A stretch of DNA of 64,000 bases, from contig VCJN01003119.1 of the NCBI GenBank assembly GCA_006384855.1, forward strand, positions 1-64,000, written 5' to 3'. The position numbers and the translations under genes are program-made. The DNA is from Tetraselmis striata (lineage: Eukaryota > Chlorophyta > Chlorodendrophyceae > Chlorodendrales > Chlorodendraceae). Every line of letters starts with the position of its first letter. Positions within the stretch are counted from its first letter, which is position 1. Shown here piece after piece: positions 47,458-58,528 of the stretch. Below the pieces are notes generated by a model. It worked only from the letters and a program-made list of their open reading frames with translations, searched no databases and had not been told where the DNA came from.

Positions 47458-50248
47458 GCCACAGCCGCAGCGCAATGCCTCACTATGCTGCAACAATCCG
47501 CAGGAGGCGCAACATCGGGCAAAATTTGAACGGCGGTGCCCAGCCGTGGTCGGTCCTGTTCTGGCGTTTTTTTCAAATTTCTATTCCATTCTAGTAAATA
47601 TTATTCTATTCTCATCTTCCATTCATTGCTGAAGTTACACCGTTCTAGACTGTTATGACGCGATAGAAAAGCCCGATTATATAATCCTTCAGCATGTCTG
47701 CAGTATTGGGGCAGAGGTGTATTGGGGCAGGAGGGAGGGATCGGCCCGGGGGGGGGGGGGGGGGGGGGGCTCCCGTACCAGCAGAGCGCCTAGCCGGTTG
47801 ACTACGCTACCCAGGTGGGGCGATGCTGCCTCCCCAGGTGAGCGGCGCAGCAGGTTCACGCAGTGCCGGTAGAGCAACTCCGCGTCCTCATCCCGGCCAG
47901 TTTGCGCCAGCAGGTCCGCGTAGCCCTGCAGCGGGTCAGCAGCGCGTCCATCATGCCCCCCCCCCCCCCCCCCTCCCCCCCCAGCCTTGCTCGTTGCTGA
48001 CCAGCGGCCGGGCCGACGGGCCTCCTCACCTTGAAGACATGCGCCAACCTGGACGGCAGCACCCCCGCGTGCCCTTCCAGCACATCGATCGCCTGCTGAA
48101 AGCGCGCCTCAGCCTCGTCTGCTTTGCCACCCTGAGTAGCCAGCGCCAGCGCCAGCCGCCCCGCCGCCTCTGCGGTCTCCACATGCTGCGGCCCATGCAG
48201 CTCCTAGCCGCCCCAAAGGGAGGAAAGGGGGGAGCGAGGACCGCGCAATGAGTCACCCAGGGCCGGGTCAAGCAGGGAGGGGAGGGAAGAGGGGGGGGAG
48301 GGGGGTCAAGCAGGTGGGTGGGCGGGGGCGGGGAGGGGGGGCAAGCAGCGCCTGTGTTACCGTGGTGAGTCGCAGCACCTCCCGCAGCGCGCGCTCCGCC
48401 TCCTCAGACTGTGACAGAGATGTAAAAAGTAGAGCTGCGCGCAGGGAGACACACGGTCGAGGTTCAGCCCACTACCGAGCAGGGCAAGACAGCCGATGAG
48501 AGCACTGTTATGATATGCGGAATGGCTACATATCATGGCTTTGACCCCCCCTCCCCCCCCCCCCCCCCCCCCAAACAGAAAGAGAGAAAACGACATTTAC
48601 CTGGAGACACATCAGCGTACACCACGAATACACCCCAAAGCCTCCAAAAACAAATGTGAATAGAGTGTTGCTTTTGTGGACCCAAGAATCCGATTACATG
48701 TTTGTATTGGCACCCAGTAGCTGCACGAGTGCTTGCTTATGCTGCTGTGCTCAGCGGGTAAGGGGTAAGGGGGGGGGGGGGGGGGGGACACGCACCTTGC
48801 AGGGATAGCGCCGCGGCTAGCTGGGCGCTCGGCAGGGGATGGCACCCGCGCAGGGCGGCCACAGCGCGCGCCGCGGCGTCAAGCGCCTGCCGTGTCCTGC
48901 CGTCCTTGCGCAGCCCCTCGGCCAGCCGGAGCAGGAGCCCGGGCACCTGCGGCAGCCCAGCAACCCCGTCAATGCGCTGCATAGCGGGCGACCGTGGAGA
49001 ATCCGTGGAGAGCCGTGCTGAGCGACGGGGCTGCAGGGCGGCGACGCCGCTATCCTTCCAGAGCTGGGAGAGCATCAGCGCCCCCATCCCCCAACATACA
49101 GATGCACTATTCCCTTCCCCACGGCGCACCTCAAGGCCCACGCCTCCCTTGTGCTGCGACTGCGGCTGCGCGGGCTGCATGTCCAGAGCCGCCTGCATAT
49201 GCGCCACCGCTGCTGCATGCTCCCCCTGCGCGGACTTGACGCGCGCGAAAAGCTCCAGGCACTGCGCCGTCTTGCGCTCGCTGGCGCCTGCTTTGCGGAT
49301 CTATGTGTGGCGCAAACGAACCACCACGCCAAAGGTGCTCAGTTGCTGCCAGGCGGGCGGGCGGGTGGGGGCGGCAGGCAGAGGATGAAGGCCGTGCTGC
49401 CGTTGTTAGGGAGACTGGCGCTGGGGCCAGCAGCAGATAGTGTGCATCCAGGTGGTTCCAGGTGCGGATGGCTGATGGCGATGGCATTTGGTATGTAATT
49501 GCTGGGGGAGCGCATCAAGTCGGAATGAGTAGCAGCCCACTGTTCCTGCCCTGCTATTATTGGCGTGCTGCAGTTTTTGGGTCACATATATTAGCGACAA
49601 TCACACATATTACTACATACATGTGTATTAATTTCGGTATATGCTACTGGTATCCCAGTTCCATATCGGACACCCCCCCCCCCCCCCCCCCTCCCCCCCT
49701 CGCCCCCACCGTCCTCTCTCCCGGCCCCGCCTTCACTTCGGAGGCAGAGCCTATTCAGCGCGCCTATATGGTTCATAGTGGCCGGGGCATAGGTGGCGCA
49801 CCTGGATTGCGCGTCGCATGAGCGCATCTGCATCGCCAAGCGCATCGGAGTGGCATAGACAGGCCACGACCCTCTCCAGCGCGGCGGCCACGTTGGCGTG
49901 CTCCGGCCCGCAGGCCGACTCCTGCAGCGCCAGCGTGCGGCGGTGCAGCGCCTCGGCCTCGCGCCAGCGGCCCTCCCCCTCCAGGAGAGCTGCCAGCGAG
50001 TCGGTCACGCCCGCGAGGGAGGGGTGCTCCGGACCAAGTCGAGCCTCCCACTCTACCAGCTTGTTCCGGATGTCTACCTCGCCCATCCCCGCGAAGCCCA
50101 CGGCACCGGTGGCGCCCGCCGAATGGGCCCCTTCGTCCGCCGCGCCGAATGCCTGCCGCCCCGCCTGCCCGGGACGATGCCGCACCGGCCGCGCCGGCCG
50201 GGCCGTACCCCGCCCGTCGCCCGCCCCCTCTGACACCGTCCACGGCAT
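42063..50248 (-). CDS. Kinesin-light-chain-like TPR protein, about 15 exons
   Basis: Tetratricopeptide-repeat scaffold resembling kinesin light chain/TPR_12 proteins, which bind cargo or partner proteins. Exons (5' to 3'): 49802-50248 (ATG 50248), 49130-49300, 48796-49063, 48361-48408, 48030-48200, 47779-47925, 47218-47301, 46561-46748, 45365-45626, 45099-45170, a block starting at 44945, 44540-44829, 43715-43760, 43141-43564, 42063-42226 (stop TGA). TPR-type stretches include [53 protein letters not shown] and [17 protein letters not shown]. The C-terminal third is low complexity and acidic. Two junctions stay unresolved: 48796 to 48408 (phase 1 to phase 0, perhaps a missed small exon) and the exon at 44945 to 44829. 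Two introns seem to use GC donors, at 44540 (CAG|GCAAGC) and, less surely, at 45365 (CAG|GCAGGC). Partial splitting into two genes cannot be excluded. Confidence 0.72.
42837..43013 (-). repeat. Dispersed ~180-bp repeat, copy 2 (inside a TPR-gene intron)
   Basis: Reverse-complement relative of 31900-32078, about 85% by eye. It sits in the last intron of the TPR gene, where degenerate GTGACGCTACTTCAG-like tandem words (42490-42790) are also found. Confidence 0.75.
44128..44340. repeat. Compound microsatellite (CT)n-(TA)n-(GTAT)n
   Basis: About 21 CT units (44128-44169), then TA, TATACA and GTAT runs. It lies in an intron of the TPR gene. Confidence 0.95.
44503..44525. repeat. G homopolymer after the GC donor of a TPR-gene intron
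   Basis: Twenty-three G, preceded by nine T. In the transcript it is a C run starting 14 bases after the exon ending at 44540. Confidence 0.95.
47407..47455. repeat. (CA)n microsatellite
   Basis: About 24 CA units in an intron of the TPR gene. Confidence 0.95.
47748..47769. repeat. G homopolymer after a TPR-gene donor
   Basis: C run in the transcript beginning about nine bases after the exon ending at 47779 (donor GTACGG). Confidence 0.95.
48769..48787. repeat. G homopolymer after a TPR-gene donor
   Basis: C run in the transcript beginning about eight bases after the exon ending at 48796 (donor GTGCGTGTCC). Confidence 0.95.
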
Positions 50249-52213
50249 GGCTGTTTCTTCTCGCGTGCTTCGACGCTGTGGAGTCGCCCGGCAGAGAGTG
50301 CGCTGTCGATGCAACGAGCAGTGACGCGCGTCCATTAAAAAAACGACTGCTCTCACTGGTGCCCGGTACGCTACTTATCAGCGGGCGGACGACGAATATA
50401 AATATGTAGGCGGGACGACGCTTAAATGTCCTGTTATGAAGGGAAGAAAATCCTTATATTTACTAATTAATACGTAGTTCTCGTGAGCAGTAGCTGGTAG
50501 GTTCTCCCTATATCTGGAGTTGCTATATTTATTCATTGAAATAAGATGATATTTATTATGGGTCGTCTTTTTATAATCAGTAATCATTAATCATTAATCA
50601 GCAACTATTCGTCATTTGCGCGTACCTGTAGCCCTGCCGAGTCGTACGCGTATCGTGTATGCTCCTCGTACTATGTACTATACTACAGGTGTCGAACTTT
50701 ACAAACGAGTAGGTCTTAATCCGTCCGCAAGCGCTGCACGCCACAGCATGTCGCCAAGCCGATTGCTGCCCTGTGGGCATATACCCTCATCTTCCCTCGA
50801 GCTACCCGGCCCTAATACTCGCACAATGAATGCGATGGCGTATAGTGGACATATTCGCATTTACATCTAGCATTGGTGTAATGTTGAATCTTGCCAGATG
50901 TAATAAACGCGTTACATCGCATGTACGGAGTGTACATCTAGGGTTATCTAGGGCATTTCTACCTATGCCCTACTCTGAGAACATGCGAGGTGGTGTTACG
51001 GCTATCTTGAGTCGCGAGCCCGTGGCCGCGCTTGGCGTATGCGCTTGAAAACTCAGCGATACCCGCCCGCTAGCGGTGCGAGCCGGAAAGCGGAAACTGC
51101 CAGTCAGCAATACAATGCGCAAAAATCACAATATAAGCGCGCAGTGCATTAGGTCACTGTGCGTCTGAAAGCTGTGTGCGGCGCTTAATCGCACCCGCAC
51201 CCGCGCCCGCTAGGTCCACACTAAGTCCGCGAACGGCCGTGGTTCGCACGCGGCAGGCCCGCCTCACTAGGAGGAAATATGGCCATTGCGATAATCGAAC
51301 CTTCGCACATGCGTGCGCGCGTACTGAAAGCGCCGCTTATTAGCTCAGGCCGCAGAATGAAAGTAACAACGGCGCTCTGTTTTGTTGTATAAACTCGGTA
51401 CCGAACAGCTCGTTGTACCGCGTGGGGCCCCGATTTGAAGTTGAGTTGTAAAAAACCTGTTCATTACTTTTGACGCATGTAGTAATGTCAAGAAACAACA
51501 GCACCGTTCGCCAGAGAAGCGAGCGCTAGGCAGAAGCACCTATTGTAGGTGACAAGAGGGTTAGCAGGATGCAAGGGGTTGAGGCAAAAGTGAATAGGGT
51601 TTCCGACTTCCAGAGGTGGAACGTTGTGGAAAGATGAAGTAGAGTGATTACAATTTGTGTTGCGAAGGAGACATATATGTGAGCTGGGCATGGATTCGAG
51701 GTTTTGGCAATTCCCTTACAAGTAGTATCGTAGGTGTTAGAGTACTATATCGTATCTATTGGGGTGTACGAGTACGCGTACTCATCGTCGTATGTAGCGA
51801 GATGATTGTCGGCTCCATGGTTGCTTGTTGGCGGTCGTGAAAAGTGAGAACTACTTAATCCTTACAAGGCGGCCTCGTTACTACATAAGGATTAAACCCA
51901 ACACTCGGCGGGAGCCACGCCGGCGCTATCGAGCATGTATAGTCCCCCCCCCCCCCCCCCCCCCCCCCCCGCCTCCCCATATTTACTCTAAAGTGACACG
52001 TCAAGAAACCTATCGTCACGTTTCATAACGTACGGTCACGTACCATAACGTATCTTCATGTACCGTACGTTTACAACGTACAAATCCCCCATTTGAAGAT
52101 TCCGGACATGCTTCGACACCTACTCGTAGCTTGTCCTGGCGAATCCACAATACTGGTTAGCAGTCGTTGTCACGTGCCGACGAAGTCAATATCTAATATA
52201 TTAGTAACTGCTT
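50249..52213. other. Gene-free spacer upstream of the TPR gene
   Basis: AT-richer DNA with short open frames that match nothing known. C tract at 51944-51970. Confidence 0.45.
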
Positions 52214-52610
52214 CCAGCATGAGCAGGCAGCAGGTAGGCATTAGGAAGCGGGAGGCATGGCAAGTCTTGCCAAAATACCATGGTCGGTGAATTACAACAT
52301 CGCCGAGGCATGGCAAGACAACCATGATGGGAGTGGAGGCTGAGTGTTGTGCAAGCGACATCAAAAGGGATGAACTGCGCCGAATCCGTGCCCCCCCTTA
52401 AATGTGCTGTCGAAGGGTCTAGGGTTGCTGCATGCAACCCTGTGGTGCTGGGGGTTACAGTGACCGTTGTACGGATCGGCGCACGACATGATTCCGAAGA
52501 TTTCCGTGGCATCGTAGCACCGATTGCACAAGGCCTACTAGTAGGGCTAGCATTGCTATAGGATTGGAGCACATCTCGGTTCTTGTTTTCTAACCTCGGT
52601 TGATCCAGCG
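52214..52610. repeat. Diverged dispersed repeat, copy 1
   Basis: The segment 52345-52610 resembles 54500-54770 (shared words GCAAGCGACA, TCGAAGGGTCTAG, TTGCACAAGGCC). Its left part, 52214-52270, resembles 53225-53280. Copy 2 may therefore be interrupted by about 1.2 kb. Confidence 0.55.
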
Positions 52611-52809
52611 AAGCGTCGATTTTTCGGCGGTAAGCGTTATTGCCGTACATGTACCCGTATAGTGCAGCGGATCGGGCCTATAGGTGCATGACTAAAGCGC
52701 CTATCTACTGGCATGTACTGCTACGTACTATAATCCACCCACCCACCCGCCCGCCCACCCACGGTCCTTAATTACACAGCCGTCCGATTACGATCTCACG
52801 GTTGGCAGG

Positions 52810-53110
52810 TACTGGTACTAGTACTCGCTACTCGCTGCTGGTAATGGAAAAAAAACTGATGGTAGCGACTACTTCAAAGCGCTGGCAATGCGAACGCTCG
52901 CTACTGGTACTGGTACTCGCTACTCGCTGCTGGTGCTGCTGGTACTGGATGGTGTGAATTACAAAAGGGCAATTCCCCATAACTGCTAGTACTGGTATTG
53001 GTACTCGCTACTCGTTGCTGGTAATGGAAAAAAAACTGGTACTTCAAAGCGCTGGCAATGCAAACGCTCGCTAATGGTAATTCAAAGCGCTAGCAATGCA
53101 ATTCATGGAA
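52810..53110. repeat. Degenerate tandem repeat
   Basis: Words such as GGTACTCGCTACTCG, GGTAATGGAAAAAAAACTG and TTCAAAGCGCTGGCAATGC recur two or three times in this stretch. Confidence 0.7.
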
Positions 53111-53224
53111 CTGTAGGCCAGTGATATAGAACCCGTTCTTTTAATTTTGTTCTGAAAAATCGACGCATCGCTGATTCAACTGTCAATTTACTTCATAGTT
53201 GACAACGATTATACTACCTCCAAC

Positions 53225-54770
53225 ATGAGCAAGCAGGTACGCACTAGGCAGAGGGAAGCACAGTCAGTTTTGCCATGGAAACTGCAGGGCCACATTGGCC
53301 TGGCAGTGCGCGCCTATTCCCGCGGGGCCGCTAAGCCGGTGTGCGAAAAAAGTAACAAACCGGCAGTCTCCACGCTCCCCGTCCGTTGCGTGTGTGCAAG
53401 TTGTGAACCCTCCACCTGCCTAACAATGAGCCGCCTCGTGCGACCCCCCGGAAGCGCCGCGGAGCCAATCGTGCATGCGATCGCGGGGCGCCAAGCTGGC
53501 ACAGGGGCATTAGTGTCGCGACGACTCGCGTGAGGACATGCGATTCGGCCCTCTGTCCAACGTCTCCTCCACGAGGCATTCGAGTAGCGCTCCAATGCCA
53601 CGTCGCGCGCGATAAGGTGGCCAATAATCTCAGAAAGAAGGCTCCGGCGCCGCCACGACACGTCAAAAGCATTAGAAAACCGGGCGATTAGCGCACGCGC
53701 CGGAATGTCAACAATAGGATGTCAACGTCTCCTGCAACCAGGGTGACTGACTCCCGCCACGCCGAAGGCAAGCAAAGATCGGAGGGATCATGGCTGCGCA
53801 AGCACCCACGGCGTTCTTGAAACGCCGATATCAAGCTTTCCTCGTACTCGTTTGCCACGAAGCTCTTCTAGTACGCGGTGCATTACACCACTGATTTCAC
53901 CACCGATTATCGATTTTGAGAAAGAAAAAATCCGCCACTGTAGACCTCTTCAACATCGTCGAGTTAATGGGGAGCACAGTTGTGTCGGGTAAGTAACATC
54001 GGTCTGGGAACCCCCTCCCATTTTGCTTTAAGTACTAACATCTCACAAATAGTACGTCATGCGGTATATCTGGGGATCAAAACGGGAGGACCGTCGAATA
54101 CCGGACGACAGATCTAAAAACGGCATTCTAGAAGATTTTACCGGCTTTGAAGTCTACCGTGCCGCTTTTTTTTCCGATGTATTTCGTTGTGTTGTAGTAC
54201 TTACGGCGGTTTATCGGGTACTAACTTGTATACATACACGCACGACACGCGCGGTATCGGCCAGTCGGGGACGCCGTGCCAAGGACGGCCGATGCCACAG
54301 GGGTTCCGGACGTCACGCTGGCGGGCGAGCAACGCGGACGAGCCAGCGCATGATGGGAAGAGCGCCGGCATACGGGCCGGCGCGGCTGGCACGCCCACTG
54401 TGGCATACAACCTAGCAGCGGAACGACATCGTTGCATACGTTGTACGTTCACCAATGATGCCGAGCACACGGCCCCTCACGGTGCAGTAGTGCACCGTGC
54501 GATTGTATGTTGCGCAAGCGACAGCAAAAGGGATGGAATGTGCCGAGTCCGTGTCCCGCCTAAATCGCCGATGCTCTCGAAGGGTCTAGAGCTGCTGCTA
54601 CCAACCCTCCGGTGCCGGGGATGCCAATGACCGTTGCAATACGGAACGGCGCACGGTGATTCCGGAAATTTCCGGAGCATTGCAGCGCCGTTTGCACAAG
54701 GCCGACTCGGATTGGCGCCACTATAGGATTGGGGCATCACTCGGTTGTCGCTTTATAACTTCAGTTGATA
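53225..54770. repeat. Diverged dispersed repeat, copy 2, apparently interrupted
   Basis: Both ends (53225-53280 and 54500-54770) match parts of 52214-52610; about 1.2 kb in between has no counterpart there. No coding content recognised in the insert. Confidence 0.45.
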
Positions 54771-57700
54771 CTTTACAACGAATAAATATTATGTTATTCG
54801 AAATTAATATGCTGTCCGGCTTGTGATGTCGTCCGACATAGGAGTACTTATTATATGATTATATAGTACAAGTAGCGCAAATATGCCATTTACATGCTAG
54901 CATACAATCCCTTTAGCGACTAGCAAGTAGAGTAGCGACTATGAGTAGCGACTCCAGCGCTACTGCTAAGATACACCGGTACTACCACCGGTGCCATCTG
55001 ACTACCGGTACTACCGCCGTACATGAATGGCAATTTGTCCCCGCCCGCTCTTGGACGACCTGTATAACCCTGAATGCTTGGTCCCTAATATATGTAGTAG
55101 CGACCAATCCTCATCATTCTGCTATTAATAGAATTACACAGGTGCGATTCTTATTACTTCATGGGACGGTGTGTGTGTGTGGGGGGGGGGGGGGGGGGGG
55201 GGGGGGGGCTCTGCGCGCCGCGCCCTGCGCGCCACTCAGTCAGCAGTGCTGATTAGAGTACGTAGTAGGGTATTTAGCTAGCTCGATATCTAGGGTAGAG
55301 ACCTTAACATGATCTCGTCACGTTCATCCCCGCCGTAAACGTGTCAATTGGCGAGGCGATATAAGGGGAAAACTGTATAGCAGCGCAGTGTATTGTCGTC
55401 AACAATAATGCGCTACGATAACATATATCATTGTCATGTGACTGCAGTCACTCGCTGAAGAATCAGCATGGCAGATTTTCGGAGTTGAAACTCCGAGGTG
55501 AGTGCTGTTTGACAGGAATAGTTTTTGGTTTGTCATGGCTACAATGACACATATAAGCGGTTTATTGAGGTTTGTGTAAGTATATGGAGGCAAAGGTTTG
55601 TGTGGATGGCAGTGTATGTTACGCCGTTGAGGCGCGCCCATGAGAGACCCAAACACCACAGCATGTTGCCGGTCCGATGCAAATCAGAGCGCCGGACATA
55701 GTAGGTAAAGGGCTATGGTCATTCTGCGTTGTTTAGAGCCGTACACCATGTGTGAATCAGTACCCCTCCGAAGACGGGGGGGGGGGGGCACACGGCGGGT
55801 GTCTTGTTGTCATATGATTCGGCATGACGGGTGCTTGTCAGAATCAAATGGATGTTGCCTCAAGATTGGAACACGCCGATTATTGTATTGCTGCGACAAG
55901 TTATGGCAGTCAGCACCAGGACCCGCCCCAAGGCGCCCCCTCGGGAATCAATTGGCGGATGAGCACAATCTACACCATTGATTCTTGAGGCTTCCACCAC
56001 ATCAGAAACCATGAGGCAACATAGTATACTAAAAAGGAATTCATATGGTGACACATCGCAAGACAGCATATGTTGTTCGATTGCGGCATGCAATAGCACA
56101 CAAAGTACACTGCGCGAAGGTGGCTGGTTTGCTTAGGGCTCAATCTCAACCGGAAATCATGAATCGAAAATCTCTTATTGCTTTTCATTATACATGTTTT
56201 GTCTCATTTATTTGGCTCTCTTTTTGGTGCAGGATATGTGTGTGTTTTGTTTGTTTGTCATTGCCTTGGTTATGATGGGCTGCAGGTGTTGTGATGGGTG
56301 TAAGAGGGGTAGCATGAAGTGATGAGAGTAAGGGGGGGTCTCGCTTAACTTCAGAATGCACCTGGGCAACATGAGTGATTGTATTTTCAAACAGTGGTGA
56401 ATATTTTCTTGATGTTGTTCTATGGGTAGGTGTAATTGTTCTGAAATTGTTGGGTGGCTACTTGTTACTGTTTTGTTATTGATCTCTGCGGTTGATTGGG
56501 AACCGTTTTGTGCCATGTGTTTGCGCATCAGTCAGCTTTTCTTACGCATTGCACAACCAGAAATGAGGTTGGTTGAGCAGCCACTTGAGCAGCGGCCCTA
56601 AGATTGGCTGTTTTACTGTCATCATTGAACATATCACCGCCCGTTCGAGCAGTTGTAATTGTTTTGTTGTGTTGGGTCTTTTGGTCGGTGTTGTGTTTCG
56701 TTGTATTTGTTACCTGGCCAGTAGGCCGGGCAGGTCTGTGTATGTTTCTGTGGTCCTCTGTGTCATCTGCAGTTTTGGCCGCCAGATCATGTGATATCTG
56801 TGGCCTAAATAAAGCCCTTGCAGTAAAAATAGACTGCATCAGGAGACACCCAATCTGGTCGATTTTTGGGCTTAGTGATATAATTGTCCTCATCTGCCAC
56901 TCGTGACAGTCTTGTCAAACTTGGGATTAAACCGTCCCCTTATACTGGTTTTGGGCCTATTGGTATTTGCAGCATATGGCGTAGGTGTGAGAGCCTCAGC
57001 ATCTGTCTCTTGCTGCATACGATTTTGCAGCAAGATGTTGCCTAGGAACTAGCAACATCTGCAATGTTTGTTTGTGCTGCATTGCATTATTTCGAAAGGG
57101 TAAAGTAATGATGCCAAAGTCATCATCGGTTTATTTGACATGTGTGTAGATACATGTCTCAAATTATACTCAAGATCCAGGCAGTTAGTTCAAAGTATAA
57201 GAGTGCAAGGCAATGGACTCAGGGGTGATACCCTTCCGTTGGTGGAGCACGAACACCCATATCAAGAAAGTCGGGTATGTGCTGCTCTGTGTGGGCTTCA
57301 GAAAATGCATTGTCCAGTCCACAGTAAAAGTGACATTATTGTTGCCCGGCAACTTGCTGGCCTCTTTCATCAAGGGAGGAAAAGTCACAGCTGGCACTTG
57401 CTCAAATCAGTAAAATCGGGATGTTGAGTGTTGGGAGTGCATATCGCTCTCTCACTCATGGGGTCGACAAAAGTTTTGCGACAGGTATATAGAAGATTCA
57501 TTGATGCGGCGCGCGTACGCGGTAGTTTCGCAGTGTACGACTACGAGTACTCGCGTACGGGGTGTACGTGTCGTACTAGTACGGGGTACCGGTAGTGTAT
57601 ACGTGCGTTGTGCAGTTGTGCCGTTCTCAACATGACGCGCCACCTGGGCCATACTACTACACAACTGCTGACCCGTACTTGATCTCCCGCCAGCGGAGCG

Positions 57701-58528
57701 TGTACACCAGCGTGACCCAGTTGACGCTCTACCATACCTAACTGCTAGGGCCCACTGGCGCCGTCCGTTTCACATTGTGAGTATCTTTCTGCGGGCTGGG
57801 CGGTTGACACTACCTCAAGAATGTCTGGACCCCCCCCCCCCCCCCTTCCATTTCCGACTGCTGATCTGTGGCAGCTATGGCAGACCATCTCGCAAATACT
57901 GCCGTTACACAGGGGGGTGCAACAGAAACAAGAGCTTCGTGCACATGCGGCATACTGATGCGAATTGCGTGTTAAGCATCGGTAGAGTGCACAGGCTAGA
58001 AAATGATCTTTATGGCCAATGACGTTTGTGCTGTGCCGTCAAAATGATGGTGTGATATGTTCTGGATGAGTAAGTTTTAAACCAAATATGGAATACCACC
58101 CTTTTCATAGGACTTTCCCTTTGTTGGTGTTTCTCATTTAATGAATCGTGCAAAGCTCTACGTTGTTCCCGCATTATCGGACGAACAAGATGTGCGAAAA
58201 ATGGAAGGTATGGCTCAAATGTCGCATTTGACCTGTGATAGCTGTGGTGGGGGCTGTAGTCTACTGATAGGCGCACAGGCACACGCACGGTCTGCTGCGG
58301 CACATGAAAGTGCAGGGAGCTGGCCGCCAAACCTATACAACTGCTGCATTAAAATAAATTCCAATCAACAGCACTAGATCACCGCTAGCCCGGTGACAAT
58401 CCAAAACCTGCCCGTGGGGTTTGTCGAAACCATAAAATGCCCCCTTTTTCCCTGCGCCGCGGACACGGGTGGGAACAAAAACCGCTGCCTGGTTGACTGG
58501 CGGCAGCATGAGGACAGTGAGCAGCCAG
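54771..58528. other. Long AT-richer region without a recognisable gene
   Basis: It contains a TG repeat running into a G tract (55168-55208), a shorter G tract (55776-55788) and a C tract (57831-57845). Open frames of up to about 120 codons on both strands lack motifs and GC-rich third positions. It may be old mobile-element DNA. I see no tRNA or rRNA. Confidence 0.4.
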
